Positions 51,513 through 61,667 of a stretch of 64,000 nt of DNA are shown in pieces; positions within the stretch are counted from its first letter, which is position 1, and each line of letters starts with the position of its first letter. The position numbers and the translations under genes are program-made. Source of the stretch: Croceimicrobium hydrocarbonivorans (GTDB taxonomy: Bacteria; Bacteroidota; Bacteroidia; Flavobacteriales; Schleiferiaceae). The DNA is taken from NCBI RefSeq assembly GCF_014524565.1, contig NZ_CP060139.1, forward strand, positions 3,107,501 through 3,171,500, in the 5' to 3' direction. Below the pieces are notes generated by a model. The model was given only the letters and a program-made list of their open reading frames with translations. It searched no databases and had not been told where the DNA came from.

Positions 51513-52892
51513 TTAGTTGAGTTTTACAATGGTAGTGGTCCCGGAGTTCACCGTAAATTCTTCGGCGACCGAGTATAAACTTTGTTGCGAGGATTTTGAT
51601 CGAGAAATAACCCGGTAGGTTCCGGGCTGTAGGTTAAAGCTTTGACGGGATTTTTGGGCGTTTAAATCGCAAACCCAGCTCCATCCGCCTTGAGCGTTAA
51701 GCGTTAATATGCTGCCAAATCCGGGAGAGCTACTTTGTAGGTTAACAACCCCGGGTGGAGCAACTGAAATAGTGGTAGACTTACCCGCCTCTATTTCCAC
51801 ATCTTTAAGGTGAATACGGGGCAAACTGAGAATCTCTAAATCATATTTGCCTTGAAGGTATTCCACCGAAGTATTGAACTCCTGTACGTGCAAAGGTTCC
51901 TTAGCGCCTTTTTCATAGATCAGGGCCACTAATTCGGTTCCACCACGTGATTGATTTTGGAGACCTAAACTTCCTCTGGCCAAATCGAGGCCAATAACAT
52001 TATGCTGCCCAGAAGAGATACGGATATTCTTCTTAGAGCGCTCCGGAATGGAATGAACCGTGAGGTTATAGGTCATCAAGGGGTCCAAATAAATGGTGTC
52101 TGGTACTCCCTTATTATTAAGGGTGTGCACCATTTGCTCCATGATCTTGCCACTCACTGCATCATAAAAGCTAAGGGCTACATTGGTTTCCGTCGGTAAA
52201 CCGTTGCCATCCAAAAGATTAACTTGAGCGGTGGTATTGTCTAGTGCTTGCGAAATCACAATGCCTAGAACATTTTCGAAGGTTTCTTCATCCGAAGCAT
52301 CGAAATAGTTCCCCACGCATTCAAAGGTTTTTTGGAAGTTCTTATCCAAGCCAATTCCGATCACAAAGGGCTTTAAGGCAATGCCTTTTTGTTGCAAAAT
52401 CCGCGAGGCCGCGCAGGGATCTTCATCACAGGCTTCTACACCATCGGTGATAAGGATAATAATATTGCGGCAGTTAGAACAGTCTCCAAAATCATAGGCA
52501 GCGCGTTCCAGAGATCGAGCAATGGGAGTGGTACCTTTAGGACTGATGCCATTTAGCTTTCGCTTGATGCTAGCATAGTTGTTAGGGCCAAAAGGAATTT
52601 CCAATCGGGTATCATTACAATCTTGCGGTGGCACTGGTTTTTGATGACCGTAAACGCGCAAGGCTAATTGTAAATTCTCCTGATTAAGACTATTCAAACT
52701 ATCCAGCATTTTGCCCATCAGGTGGCGAGCCACGTCGATTTTATTGCCGCTTTCCCAACGCGCATACATGCTTTGAGAACCGTCAAAAACAAAGAGTATC
52801 CGGGTAATAACCGGATCCCGCTTTGGCTCCCTTTGACCCATTAAAGTCGTGGAGAGTAAAAGCAGTGGAATTATTTTAAGAAGGAATCGCAA
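51513..52892 (-). CDS. Secreted vWA-domain protein between transketolase halves
   Basis: The 459-residue protein has a signal peptide (ending LMGQ) and a vWA domain (about residues 30-210) with the MIDAS motif DGSQS (D37, S39, S41), the T in KGTTPIARS and the D in [15 protein letters not shown]. The rest has beta-sandwich-like repeats (a likely PEGA/CarboxypepD-like region near 225-300) and no membrane anchor. The start codon is TTG at 52892, one base after the transketolase N stop, and its TAA is one base before the next ATG. So translation is tightly coupled to both. A secreted adhesion-type protein inside a cytoplasmic-enzyme operon is odd. Confidence 0.85.
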   Translation of the reverse strand: MRFLLKIIPLLLLSTTLMGQREPKRDPVITRILFVFDGSQSMYARWESGNKIDVARHLMGKMLDSLNSLNQENLQLALRVYGHQKPVPPQDCNDTRLEIPFGPNNYASIKRKLNGISPKGTTPIARSLERAAYDFGDCSNCRNIIILITDGVEACDEDPCAASRILQQKGIALKPFVIGIGLDKNFQKTFECVGNYFDASDEETFENVLGIVISQALDNTTAQVNLLDGNGLPTETNVALSFYDAVSGKIMEQMVHTLNNKGVPDTIYLDPLMTYNLTVHSIPERSKKNIRISSGQHNVIGLDLARGSLGLQNQSRGGTELVALIYEKGAKEPLHVQEFNTSVEYLQGKYDLEILSLPRIHLKDVEIEAGKSTTISVAPPGVVNLQSSSPGFGSILTLNAQGGWSWVCDLNAQKSRQSFNLQPGTYRVISRSKSSQQSLYSVAEEFTVNSGTTTIVKLN

Positions 52893-52893
52893 A

Positions 52894-53742
52894 TCAATAA
52901 TCGCCCAATGTTTCTTCTAATTGCCCTAAGGCTGCTGCTAATTGCTCATCATTAGGAGCAATGCCGTGCCACTTATGAGTTCCGGCCATAAAATCTACTC
53001 CGGCACCCATGGCAGTTTCCATAATTACAGCAATTGGCTTACCCTTTCCGGTTTTAGAGCGAGCTTCCTCTAATCCGGCAATAACCGCTTCCATATCATT
53101 TCCCTTTCGGATGTGAACGGTATCCCATCCGAAGGCCTCGAATTTAGCGGCGATGCTGCCCATGGCTAATACATCGTCGGTAGAACCATCGATCTGCTGG
53201 CCGTTGGCATCGATAGTCGAAATAAGATTGTCAACCTTATTGGCAGCGGCATACATAGCAGCTTCCCAAATCTGACCTTCCTGTAATTCGCCATCACCAT
53301 GAAGGCTGTATACCAAATGATCGTCCTTGGCTAATTTTTTACTGAGGGCTGCACCAATAGCAACCGACATTCCCTGACCTAAAGAACCGCTGGCGATGCG
53401 TATGCCAGGAAGACCTTCATGGGTAGTGGGGTGACCTTGTAAGCGAGTATTCAGTTTACGGAAGGTCGCGAGTTCCTCTACCGGGAAAAATCCGGCGCGA
53501 CTTAATACACTATAATATACCGGGCTAATGTGTCCGTTCGATAAGAAGAAGAGATCTTCATTTTTACCATCTGGATCAAAAGGCTGGGCTTTATAGTCCA
53601 TCATATGATGATAAAGGGCTACGAAATACTCGGTACAACCGAGGCTTCCGCCGGGGTGACCGGATTGAACCGCATGTACCATCCGCACAATATCCCTGCG
53701 GGTTTGGGAACAAATTTTTTGAAGGTCTTTAAGATCAGTCAT
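52894..53742 (-). CDS. Transketolase, N-terminal half
   Basis: The 282-residue protein carries the TPP pyrophosphate-binding domain: GHPGGSLGCTEYF, SNGHISPVYYSVL, GSLGQGMSVAIGAAL and the GDGELQEGQIWEAA to IDANGQQID motif (GDG-x-N pattern). It pairs with the C-terminal half at 50558. Split transketolases are common in Bacteroidota. It is the first gene of the operon and has a -7 box at 53768-53761. Confidence 0.95.
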   Translation of the reverse strand: MTDLKDLQKICSQTRRDIVRMVHAVQSGHPGGSLGCTEYFVALYHHMMDYKAQPFDPDGKNEDLFFLSNGHISPVYYSVLSRAGFFPVEELATFRKLNTRLQGHPTTHEGLPGIRIASGSLGQGMSVAIGAALSKKLAKDDHLVYSLHGDGELQEGQIWEAAMYAAANKVDNLISTIDANGQQIDGSTDDVLAMGSIAAKFEAFGWDTVHIRKGNDMEAVIAGLEEARSKTGKGKPIAVIMETAMGAGVDFMAGTHKWHGIAPNDEQLAAALGQLEETLGDY

Positions 53743-53760
53743 TTACTCACATTGATTTTG

Positions 53761-53768
53761 CAAAATTA
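53761..53768 (-). promoter_or_regulatory. -7 promoter box for the transketolase operon
   Basis: TAATTTTG on the minus strand fits TAnnTTTG and lies 18 bases before the ATG at 53742. Confidence 0.5.
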
Positions 53769-53868
53769 TTGAATCTCAAGCGCCTGAACTTTGTAATGTT
53801 GATAAAATGTGAAAAAGGAGAGCCCTTTCCTTTCCGGTTATAATGTGGTTCAAGCTTTCGCAAAAAAG

Positions 53869-53876
53869 TATCTTTG
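53869..53876 (+). promoter_or_regulatory. -7 promoter box for ychF
   Basis: TATCTTTG fits TAnnTTTG and ends 18 bases before the ATG at 53895. The -33 region has GGTTCAAG, a weak match to TTG. Confidence 0.5.
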
Positions 53877-53894
53877 CCGCCTTAATTGAAACGC

Positions 53895-54986
53895 ATGAAA
53901 TGTGGTATTGTAGGATTGCCTAATGTTGGTAAATCCACCCTCTTTAATTGTTTGTCGAATGCCAAGGCGCAATCGGCCAATTTCCCATTCTGTACTATTG
54001 AGCCCAATGTGGGCATGGTAAACGTTCCAGATGAGCGTTTGGATAAGTTGGAAGCTTTAGTGAATCCACAAAGAGTAGTTCCAGCTACGGTAGAGATTGT
54101 AGACATCGCCGGTTTGGTAAAAGGAGCTTCCAAAGGGGAAGGGCTAGGAAACCAATTTTTAGGGAATATCCGCGAATGCAACGCGATTCTGCATGTACTT
54201 CGTTGCTTTGAAAATGATAATATCACTCACGTGGATGGCAGTGTAGATCCTATCCGTGATAAAGATACCATCGATACGGAGCTGCAGTTTAAAGACCTGG
54301 AAACCCTCGAAAAGCGATTGGATAAACATCGCAAAGCAGCTAAGGCCGGCAATAAAGAGGAGGTTCACAATGTGACCATGCTAGAGGCCTTACTTAAGCA
54401 TGTGGAAGGTGGTCAGAATGTGCGCGCTTTTGAACGTACAGAGGAGCAAGATGAATTGATTAGAGATATTCAATTGTTGACTGATAAACCCGTGCTTTAC
54501 GTTTGTAATGTAGATGAAGCCTCAGCCAAAGATGGTAATCAATGGGTAACCAAGGTGCAGGAAATGGCCGCCTCCGAAGGAGCAGAAGTAATTCATTTAG
54601 CGGCTGCTACCGAAGCGGATATCTCTGAATTGGAAAGCTATGAGGAGCGTCGCATGTTCCTGGATGATTTAGGCTTGGAAGAAGCAGGCGTTAACCGCTT
54701 GATTCGTAAGGCATATCAATTATTGAAATTACAGACTTATTTCACTGCTGGTGTAAAAGAGGTTAGAGCCTGGACCATTAAGAAAGGTTTTACCGCTCCG
54801 CAGGCAGCCGGTGTTATTCACACTGATTTCGAAAAAGGATTTATCCGTGCAGAGGTGATTAACTTGAAGGATTATCTCACTTATGGATCGGAAGCAGCCG
54901 TAAAAGAGGCCGGTAAATTAAGAGTGGAAGGAAAGGGCTATGTGGTAGCTGATGGTGATGTGATGCACTTCCTCTTTAATGTTTAG
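53895..54986 (+). CDS. ychF: Redox-regulated ATPase YchF
   Basis: YchF is an Obg-family P-loop protein that prefers ATP. The 363-residue product has GIVGLPNVGKSTLFNCLS (G1), DIAGLVKGASKGEGLGN (G3) and a NVDE motif in place of NKxD (VCNVDEASA), the known change that favours ATP. The C-terminal TGS domain begins near residue 280 (RAWTIKKGFTAPQAAGVIH). The start is the ATG at 53895; the TTG nine bases upstream is less likely. Confidence 0.97.
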   Translation: MKCGIVGLPNVGKSTLFNCLSNAKAQSANFPFCTIEPNVGMVNVPDERLDKLEALVNPQRVVPATVEIVDIAGLVKGASKGEGLGNQFLGNIRECNAILHVLRCFENDNITHVDGSVDPIRDKDTIDTELQFKDLETLEKRLDKHRKAAKAGNKEEVHNVTMLEALLKHVEGGQNVRAFERTEEQDELIRDIQLLTDKPVLYVCNVDEASAKDGNQWVTKVQEMAASEGAEVIHLAAATEADISELESYEERRMFLDDLGLEEAGVNRLIRKAYQLLKLQTYFTAGVKEVRAWTIKKGFTAPQAAGVIHTDFEKGFIRAEVINLKDYLTYGSEAAVKEAGKLRVEGKGYVVADGDVMHFLFNV

Positions 54987-55077
54987 GTTCTTGATAAGTT
55001 GTGAAAAAAATATGAGGGCTAAAGACCCTGCAGTCCCTGCTGTATAGCTATTTTTAAGCCTTTATCCTACCAAAAAC

Positions 55078-56958
55078 ATGTCTACAGACTCCAATTACAA
55101 CGAAGACAATATTAGATCTCTCGACTGGAAAGAACATATCCGGCTCAGGCCCGGTATGTATATCGGTAAGTTAGGAGATGGATCTTCGTCGGATGATGGG
55201 GTCTATATCCTGCTCAAGGAGATTATCGATAATGCCATCGACGAATTTGTGATGGGTGCCGGTAAAACCGTGGAAGTGAATATCCGCGAAGGCGAAGTTA
55301 TGATTCGCGACTATGGTCGAGGTATCCCCTTAGGTAAGGTGGTAGATGTAGTTTCCAAGATTAATACCGGTGCCAAATACGATTCGAAGGCTTTTAAGAA
55401 GTCAGTTGGATTAAATGGAGTAGGAGCCAAGGCAGTAAATGCCCTGAGTGACTATTTCATGGTGCAGTCGGTTCGAGATGGTCAAACCAAAATTGCCCGT
55501 TTCGAAAAAGGAAACTTAGTGGAGGATGAGCCCATTAAGGAAAGTAGCCTTCGCAAGGGAACCAAGATTGTTTTCAAACCCGATAACAGCGTGTTTAAGC
55601 ATTACCGCTTTGTTTCGGAGTATGTAGAGAAAATGATCTGGAATTACTGTTATCTGAATCCTGGTCTAACCATCGTTTTTAATGGTGAGAAATACCTTTC
55701 AGAAAATGGTTTGAAAGACCTGCTCAGCAATAATATCGACAATCCTATCATGCACGATATTATTCATCTGAGAGGCGAGGATATTGAAGTAGCGCTAACC
55801 CACAGCGAGCGCAGTCAGAGTGATATGTACTATTCCTTTGTGAATGGTCAGCATACGACTCAAGGTGGTACCCACCAAGCTGCCTTTAGAGAGGCCTTAG
55901 TGAAAACCCTGCGTGAGTTTTACAATAAGAGTTTTGATGCCTCTGATATTCGTGATTCGGTGGTGGCCGCCATTTCGATTAAGGTAATAGAGCCGGTTTT
56001 TGAATCGCAAACCAAAACCAAATTGGGCTCTAACGATATTGGCCCTGATGGTCCTACCATTCGGACATTCATCAATGATTTTATGAAGACTAATCTCGAT
56101 AATTTCCTCCATAGGAATGAGGAAATAGCCGAGATCATCTATCGTAAGATATTAAGAGCGGAAAAGGAGCGTAAGGAGCTGAGTGGCATTAAGAAGCTCG
56201 CTCGCGAACGCGCTAAGAAAGCCAGTTTGCATAATCGTAAGTTGCGTGACTGCCGCATCCATTACAATGATCAAAAAGACGAGCGTCGATTAGATACTAC
56301 CCTCTTTATTACGGAGGGGGACTCAGCCAGTGGTTCCATTACCAAAAGTCGTAATGTGAATACTCAGGCAGTGTTTAGCCTTAAAGGAAAGCCCTTAAAT
56401 TGCTATGGACTTACCAAAAAGGTGGTGTACGAAAATGAGGAGTTTAACCTTTTGCAGGCAGCTCTTAATATCGAAGACGGACTCGAAAACCTTCGCTATA
56501 ATAATGTGGTAGTGGCAACCGATGCTGATGTAGACGGTATGCACATCCGCTTATTACTGATTACATTCTTTTTGCAGTTTTTCCCTGAGCTGGTAAGAGA
56601 AGGGCATCTTTTCATATTGCAAACGCCCCTTTTCCGGGTGCGTAATAAAAAGGAAACCCACTATTGCTACAGTGATGAGGAAAAACGTGCTGCCCTATTA
56701 AAGCTAGGAACGAAAGCGGAAATTACCCGATTTAAAGGATTGGGTGAGATTTCTCCGGATGAGTTTAAACACTTCATTGGAGAAGATATTCGCCTAGACC
56801 CGGTGATGCTTTCCAAAGAAGCGACCATCGACCAGATCCTAGCATTTTATATGGGTAAGAATACCCCTAAGCGTCAAGAATTTATTATCGAAAACCTGAG
56901 AATAGAACGCGATCCTACCGAAGAGGAGGAAAAAGAGGAGCTGCTTCATGAAAATTAA
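55078..56958 (+). CDS. parE: DNA topoisomerase IV subunit B (ParE)
   Basis: The 626-residue ATPase subunit has the GHKL motifs [14 protein letters not shown] and [23 protein letters not shown], and the TOPRIM motif [17 protein letters not shown] followed by [19 protein letters not shown] (catalytic acidic pair). The C-terminal [13 protein letters not shown] is typical. It is shorter than a typical gyrase B and linked to parC, which supports topo IV. It overlaps the next ORF by 11 bases. Confidence 0.93.
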   Translation: MSTDSNYNEDNIRSLDWKEHIRLRPGMYIGKLGDGSSSDDGVYILLKEIIDNAIDEFVMGAGKTVEVNIREGEVMIRDYGRGIPLGKVVDVVSKINTGAKYDSKAFKKSVGLNGVGAKAVNALSDYFMVQSVRDGQTKIARFEKGNLVEDEPIKESSLRKGTKIVFKPDNSVFKHYRFVSEYVEKMIWNYCYLNPGLTIVFNGEKYLSENGLKDLLSNNIDNPIMHDIIHLRGEDIEVALTHSERSQSDMYYSFVNGQHTTQGGTHQAAFREALVKTLREFYNKSFDASDIRDSVVAAISIKVIEPVFESQTKTKLGSNDIGPDGPTIRTFINDFMKTNLDNFLHRNEEIAEIIYRKILRAEKERKELSGIKKLARERAKKASLHNRKLRDCRIHYNDQKDERRLDTTLFITEGDSASGSITKSRNVNTQAVFSLKGKPLNCYGLTKKVVYENEEFNLLQAALNIEDGLENLRYNNVVVATDADVDGMHIRLLLITFFLQFFPELVREGHLFILQTPLFRVRNKKETHYCYSDEEKRAALLKLGTKAEITRFKGLGEISPDEFKHFIGEDIRLDPVMLSKEATIDQILAFYMGKNTPKRQEFIIENLRIERDPTEEEEKEELLHEN

Positions 56959-57457
56959 TTCCAATCCCTATTCTAAGATCAACCTGGTGATCTTAAGCGT
57001 AGCCTTATTGGCGATCTTAACTGACTTCGTCCTGTCTTTCTTTCAGGGCTCTTTCACCGACGCATGGTGGTTGGGCTTGGGTGGACTATTGATTATACTT
57101 TTTTTAATTTACCGAGGCCCCAATGAATTCAAATATGATTCAGAAGGAGAGGTACTTAATTTTACTTCCGCTGATAAATTATGGGGCCGTCTGATTCGTA
57201 GTTATAATAAGCACTATGAATTTCCCAAGCGTCGCTTACATGGCTATAAAATGACCCATATTCTGTTTCGCCGCCGCTTAATCATTTATATAAAAAGCCG
57301 CAGTGGAGGAATAAAGGAAAGATCTATGCTGGTTTCATACCTCTCAGGCTCCCAGATAAAAAGTTTGGAGAATTCCTTAAAGAAATACTCACATCGAGGA
57401 AAAAATGACGGAAGAAAGTCAGGATCAAAATCAAGAAAATCAGGAGAACAATCCTAA
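56948..57457 (+). CDS. Small membrane protein between parE and parC
   Basis: The 169-residue protein has two membrane helices (about residues 12-31 and 39-54; [19 protein letters not shown] and [15 protein letters not shown]). A soluble part with [20 protein letters not shown] follows, ending in a very basic tail ([20 protein letters not shown]). Its first 11 bases overlap parE and its last 53 overlap parC in another frame. I do not recognise a named family. The overlap suggests it is part of the topo IV operon rather than an accident, and conserved placement would be worth testing. Confidence 0.75.
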   Translation: MKINSNPYSKINLVILSVALLAILTDFVLSFFQGSFTDAWWLGLGGLLIILFLIYRGPNEFKYDSEGEVLNFTSADKLWGRLIRSYNKHYEFPKRRLHGYKMTHILFRRRLIIYIKSRSGGIKERSMLVSYLSGSQIKSLENSLKKYSHRGKNDGRKSGSKSRKSGEQS

Positions 57458-60035
57458 GGAGCAATCCCCAAAAATTACCCGGGTTTCGGGTATGTATGAG
57501 GACTATTTTCTGGATTATGCCAGTTATGTAATCCTCGAAAGGGCGGTTCCTACCTTAGGGGATGGAATGAAGCCTGTACAAAGGCGAATTTTACATGCCT
57601 TAAAGGAAATGGATGATGGACGCTACCATAAGGTGGCGAACGTTATCGGGCAAACCATGAAGTACCACCCACACGGGGATGCTTCCATTGGCGATGCCTT
57701 AGTCCAATTAGGGCAAAAGGATTTGTTAATCGACCCGCAGGGAAACTGGGGGAACGTACTTACCGGGGATAGTGCAGCGGCCCCCCGTTATATTGAAGCG
57801 CGCCTCTCGAAATTTGCTCTCGATATTATTTACAGCCCCAAGGTTACCGAATGGCAAAGCAGCTATGATGGTCGGGGTAAAGAGCCGGTTGAGTTTCCGG
57901 TTAAATTCCCGCTGCTTTTAGCGCAAGGGGTAGAAGGTATTGCGGTTGGTTTATCGACCAAGATTATGCCTCATAATTTTAATGAGCTGATTAATGCAGC
58001 CATTAAGATTCTTAAGAACCAAAAATTTGATCTTTTCCCTGATTTCCCAACCGGTGGAATCGCTGATTTTAGTCAGTACAACGAAGGTTTACGCGGCAGT
58101 AGAGTTCGCGTTCGTGCCCGTATAGCGGTACGTGATAAGAAGACTCTGGTAATTGAGGAAATTCCTTTCAATACCACTACCGGATCTTTAATTGATTCGA
58201 TCTTAAAGGCGAATGATAAGGGTAAAATCAAGATTCGCAAGATTGAAGACAATACCGCGGAGCATGTAGAAATTTTAGTGCATCTGCCATCTGGTGTTTC
58301 GCCGGATAAGATGATTGATGCCCTTTATGCCTTTACAGACTGCGAGCTCTCTATTGCCCCACTTTGCTGTGTGATTGAGAACGATGCCCCTCAGTTTATT
58401 TCCGTGAAGGAAATTCTCCGTCGCAATGTGGGGAATACTCTGGATGTACTGAAGGCCGAATTGGAGTGGGAACTTAATGAGCTTCAGGAGAAATGGCATT
58501 TTGCCTCTTTGGAGCGCATCTTTATTGAAAATAAGATTTACCGTGATATTGAAGAAGCTGAAACCTGGGAAGAGGTAATTGGCAATATTCGCACTGGTTT
58601 AGCGCCTCATATTGGTCATTTACTCCGTGAAGTAACCGATGAGGATATTACGCGATTAACGGAAATCCGGATTAAGCGAATCTCTAAATTCGATAAGGAT
58701 AAGGCCGATGCCTTAATTGAGGCCTTAGAGGGTGATATCGAGAAGGTGAAGCACCATTTGAATAATTTGGTGGAATATGCTATTGATTGGTTCAAGGGCA
58801 TTCAAAAGAAATACGGCGCTGGCAGAGATCGTAAGACCGAAATCCGCATTTTCGAGGATATCGAAGCTACCAAGGTGGCAATGGCCAATGTAAAGTTGTA
58901 CGCCAATTTGGATGAAGGCTTTATCGGCACCAGCCTGAAAAAGGACACCTTTATTTGCGATTGTTCTGATATCGATGACATCGTGGTCTTCTTAAAGAAC
59001 GGAGAGATGATTGTTACCAAGGTGGACCAGAAAACCTATGTTGGTAAGGATATCATCCATGTTGCAGTTTGGAAGAAAGGCGATAAGCGCACCACCTATA
59101 ATATGATCTATCGCGACGGTAAAAATGGAGCTTCCTTTATGAAGCGATTCCAGGTTACCGCCATTACTCGCGATAAACATTATGACCTTACTGCGGGCAC
59201 TAGTGGCTCTGAAGTACTGCATTTTACGGCCAATCCAAATGGTGAAGCTGAAAAAGTAATGGTACATCTGCGGGCCTTGCAGCGCTTAAAAAAGCTGAAA
59301 GTGGAAATCGACTTTGCAGAACTTGCTATTAAAGGTCGGGCTGCCAAAGGGAATACCGTTACCAAATATCCGGTTAAGAAAATTGAGATTAGAGAGGAAG
59401 GAGTATCTACCCTTGCCGCTCGAAAGATTTGGTTTGACGATACTGTAAATCGCTTAAATGCCGAAGGTCGCGGTCGACTTTTAGGCAGTTTTAAAGGTGA
59501 GGATAAAATTCTGGAAGTGACGGCCAGTGGGCATTACCGCTTATTGGGCTATGATCTCAGCATCCACTTTGAAGATGATTGGCAAATTATTGAGAAGTAT
59601 GATCCTGAGCGGGCCATTTCTGCTGTTTACTTTGATGGGGAAAAGCAGAAGCATTTTGTGAAACGCTTTATTCCGGAAACGCCAGATCGCAAGGAACTCT
59701 TTATTAGTGAGCATCCTGATTCTCAATTGGATGTTGTAAGTTATGACCTTCAACCTCGTATAGAAATTATCTTCCGTAAGATTAATGGTAAGCAAAAAGA
59801 TAATGAAGAGGTGGTGCTAAGTGACTTTATCGCCATTAAAGGCGAAAAAGCACATGGTAACCAACTTTCGAGGGATGAAGTGCGTAAGGTAAATGCCCTC
59901 GAACCATTAGATCCACCTGTTGAGGAGGAAGAGGAAATCGAGGAAGATCAAGATAATAATACTAAGAATGAAAATATTGACGAATCAGCCGATATCACTG
60001 AAGAAGACGGCCAAATCTCCCTTGGTTTGGATTAA
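57405..60035 (+). CDS. parC: DNA topoisomerase IV subunit A (ParC)
   Basis: The 876-residue breakage-reunion subunit has the catalytic Y129 in AAPRYIEARL, and the quinolone pocket HPHGDASIGDAL. In that pocket A93 stands where E. coli GyrA has S83, and D97 matches D87. The C-terminal part has beta-pinwheel repeats and no GyrA-box, and the last 60 residues are strongly acidic (DPPVEEEEEIEEDQDNN). It pairs with parE. It overlaps the small membrane gene at its start and the LVIVD protein at its end. Confidence 0.92.
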   Translation: MTEESQDQNQENQENNPKEQSPKITRVSGMYEDYFLDYASYVILERAVPTLGDGMKPVQRRILHALKEMDDGRYHKVANVIGQTMKYHPHGDASIGDALVQLGQKDLLIDPQGNWGNVLTGDSAAAPRYIEARLSKFALDIIYSPKVTEWQSSYDGRGKEPVEFPVKFPLLLAQGVEGIAVGLSTKIMPHNFNELINAAIKILKNQKFDLFPDFPTGGIADFSQYNEGLRGSRVRVRARIAVRDKKTLVIEEIPFNTTTGSLIDSILKANDKGKIKIRKIEDNTAEHVEILVHLPSGVSPDKMIDALYAFTDCELSIAPLCCVIENDAPQFISVKEILRRNVGNTLDVLKAELEWELNELQEKWHFASLERIFIENKIYRDIEEAETWEEVIGNIRTGLAPHIGHLLREVTDEDITRLTEIRIKRISKFDKDKADALIEALEGDIEKVKHHLNNLVEYAIDWFKGIQKKYGAGRDRKTEIRIFEDIEATKVAMANVKLYANLDEGFIGTSLKKDTFICDCSDIDDIVVFLKNGEMIVTKVDQKTYVGKDIIHVAVWKKGDKRTTYNMIYRDGKNGASFMKRFQVTAITRDKHYDLTAGTSGSEVLHFTANPNGEAEKVMVHLRALQRLKKLKVEIDFAELAIKGRAAKGNTVTKYPVKKIEIREEGVSTLAARKIWFDDTVNRLNAEGRGRLLGSFKGEDKILEVTASGHYRLLGYDLSIHFEDDWQIIEKYDPERAISAVYFDGEKQKHFVKRFIPETPDRKELFISEHPDSQLDVVSYDLQPRIEIIFRKINGKQKDNEEVVLSDFIAIKGEKAHGNQLSRDEVRKVNALEPLDPPVEEEEEIEEDQDNNTKNENIDESADITEEDGQISLGLD

Positions 60036-61623
60036 CCTGATTCTTTTAATCGCTTTTAATTTACAAGCTCAGGATAGTCTTGACATTAGAAGTTTAGGGC
60101 GATTAGGCTATAGTCAAACTTTGAATGATGTTTGGGGCTGGGTAGACACTGCCAATAACAAGGAGTATGCTTTGGTAGGGGTGCAAAATGGTCTTTCGAT
60201 CGTGGATGTAAGCAATCCTAGTAATCCGGTTCAAACCAATTTCTTTAGTGGGGCCAGTTCCATTTGGCGAGATATGAAGACCTATGGGAATTACGCCTAT
60301 ATGATTCATGATAATTACAATGGAACTTCCAACGGGATTTTCATTGTAGACATGACCACTTTGTCCAACAGCTTCCCTACCACTTATACCCGTAAACCGG
60401 TGATTACCATAGGAACCAGCACCTATACTTTTGATCGCGCACATAACCTTTATATTGATGAGGATGCGGGACTTCTATTTGTTTTCGGATCTAATGTTGG
60501 CGCCGGTGGAGCCTTGATTTTTGATTTGAAAAACAACCCTAGCAATCCGGATTATTTGGGTGTTTTCAACGACTATTATTTACATGATGGAGTGGCACGC
60601 GGTGATACCCTTTGGGGAGCGGCTGTTTTAGATGGGTTTTTCCTACCTATTGATATTAGCAACCCCGCAAATCCGGTAATAAAGGCCACCCAATCCACCC
60701 CATTTAACTTCACTCATAATATTTGGTTTAGCGACGATAATCAAAGGGTGTTTACAACCGATGAGAAGAGTGGTGCTTTTATCGCCGAATACGATGTAAG
60801 CGATTTTAACAATATCTCCGAGAGTGATCGCATTCGTACCCACTTTGGTACTGATGTAATTCCTCATAATGCGCACTTCTTCAATAACTTCCTAGTGAAC
60901 AGCTATTATACTGCGGGAATCCAAATTTTAGATGTAAGTCAGCCCGGCCTAATGGTTGAAACCGGCTTTTATGACACTTCCTTGGATTCTGGAAATGGCT
61001 TTAATGGCTGTTGGGGAGCTTATCCTTATCTGCCTAGTGGAAATATCTTAGCCACCGATCGTCAGCGTGGTTTATTCATTTTGCAAAGTGATTATACACG
61101 TGCTTGCTACCTTTTTGTGAGTGTTGTTGATTCTTTGAGCTCTCAGTCACTGATTAATGCTCAGGTACAAGTACTCAATACTGATATTAGCGGAAACACC
61201 AATATTTTCGGTAACTATCGCGGGGCCCAAGCAGCACCAGGTACATTCCAAATGGTGGTGTCCAAAACAGGCTATCGCAATGATACTATTACCGTTAATC
61301 TGAGCAATGGCCAAAGTGTATCCAAGCAAGTAGCCTTATTACCGGCAACATTTAGTTTGGATGCGGAAGGACCCTTGCGCAGTGTTGAGGTATATCCAAA
61401 TCCCCTTAATTCTTCTAATGCTCAGTTAAAGTTAAGTAGCTGGAGTTCAGAGATGGAAGGCTTACAGTATTACCTGAGTGACTTAAATGGTCGTTTGCTG
61501 GAAAGTGGAGAATTGGAAAATGCTCTTATCGATTTACGATCTTCAGGCCTTCAGGCTGGCTCTTATATCCTGCATTTAAAAGGGGAGGATTATGTTCGTA
61601 CTTATCCGCTGATCCTTCGGTAG
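59968..61623 (+). CDS. LVIVD-repeat secreted protein with T9SS type A sorting domain (choice-of-anchor B type)
   Basis: From the ATG at 59968 (MKILTNQPISLKKTAK) the product is 551 residues, with an N-terminal signal-type segment (VWINLILLIAFNLQAQ). LVIVD-like repeats occur (NGLSIVDVSNPSNPVQ, GIFIVDMTTLS, FFLPIDISNPANPV, GIQILDVSQPGLMV), which form propeller-like folds. A carboxypeptidase-like segment (about 395-465) and a T9SS sorting domain follow (VEVYPNPLNSSNAQ, GLQAGSYILHLKGED). It should be exported by the type IX system. Its first 68 bases overlap parC. Confidence 0.88.
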   Translation: MKILTNQPISLKKTAKSPLVWINLILLIAFNLQAQDSLDIRSLGRLGYSQTLNDVWGWVDTANNKEYALVGVQNGLSIVDVSNPSNPVQTNFFSGASSIWRDMKTYGNYAYMIHDNYNGTSNGIFIVDMTTLSNSFPTTYTRKPVITIGTSTYTFDRAHNLYIDEDAGLLFVFGSNVGAGGALIFDLKNNPSNPDYLGVFNDYYLHDGVARGDTLWGAAVLDGFFLPIDISNPANPVIKATQSTPFNFTHNIWFSDDNQRVFTTDEKSGAFIAEYDVSDFNNISESDRIRTHFGTDVIPHNAHFFNNFLVNSYYTAGIQILDVSQPGLMVETGFYDTSLDSGNGFNGCWGAYPYLPSGNILATDRQRGLFILQSDYTRACYLFVSVVDSLSSQSLINAQVQVLNTDISGNTNIFGNYRGAQAAPGTFQMVVSKTGYRNDTITVNLSNGQSVSKQVALLPATFSLDAEGPLRSVEVYPNPLNSSNAQLKLSSWSSEMEGLQYYLSDLNGRLLESGELENALIDLRSSGLQAGSYILHLKGEDYVRTYPLILR

Positions 61624-61667
61624 TCAAAGGAAAATTTCGTTTACTTTGAGCGGAATTCGAATACGAA

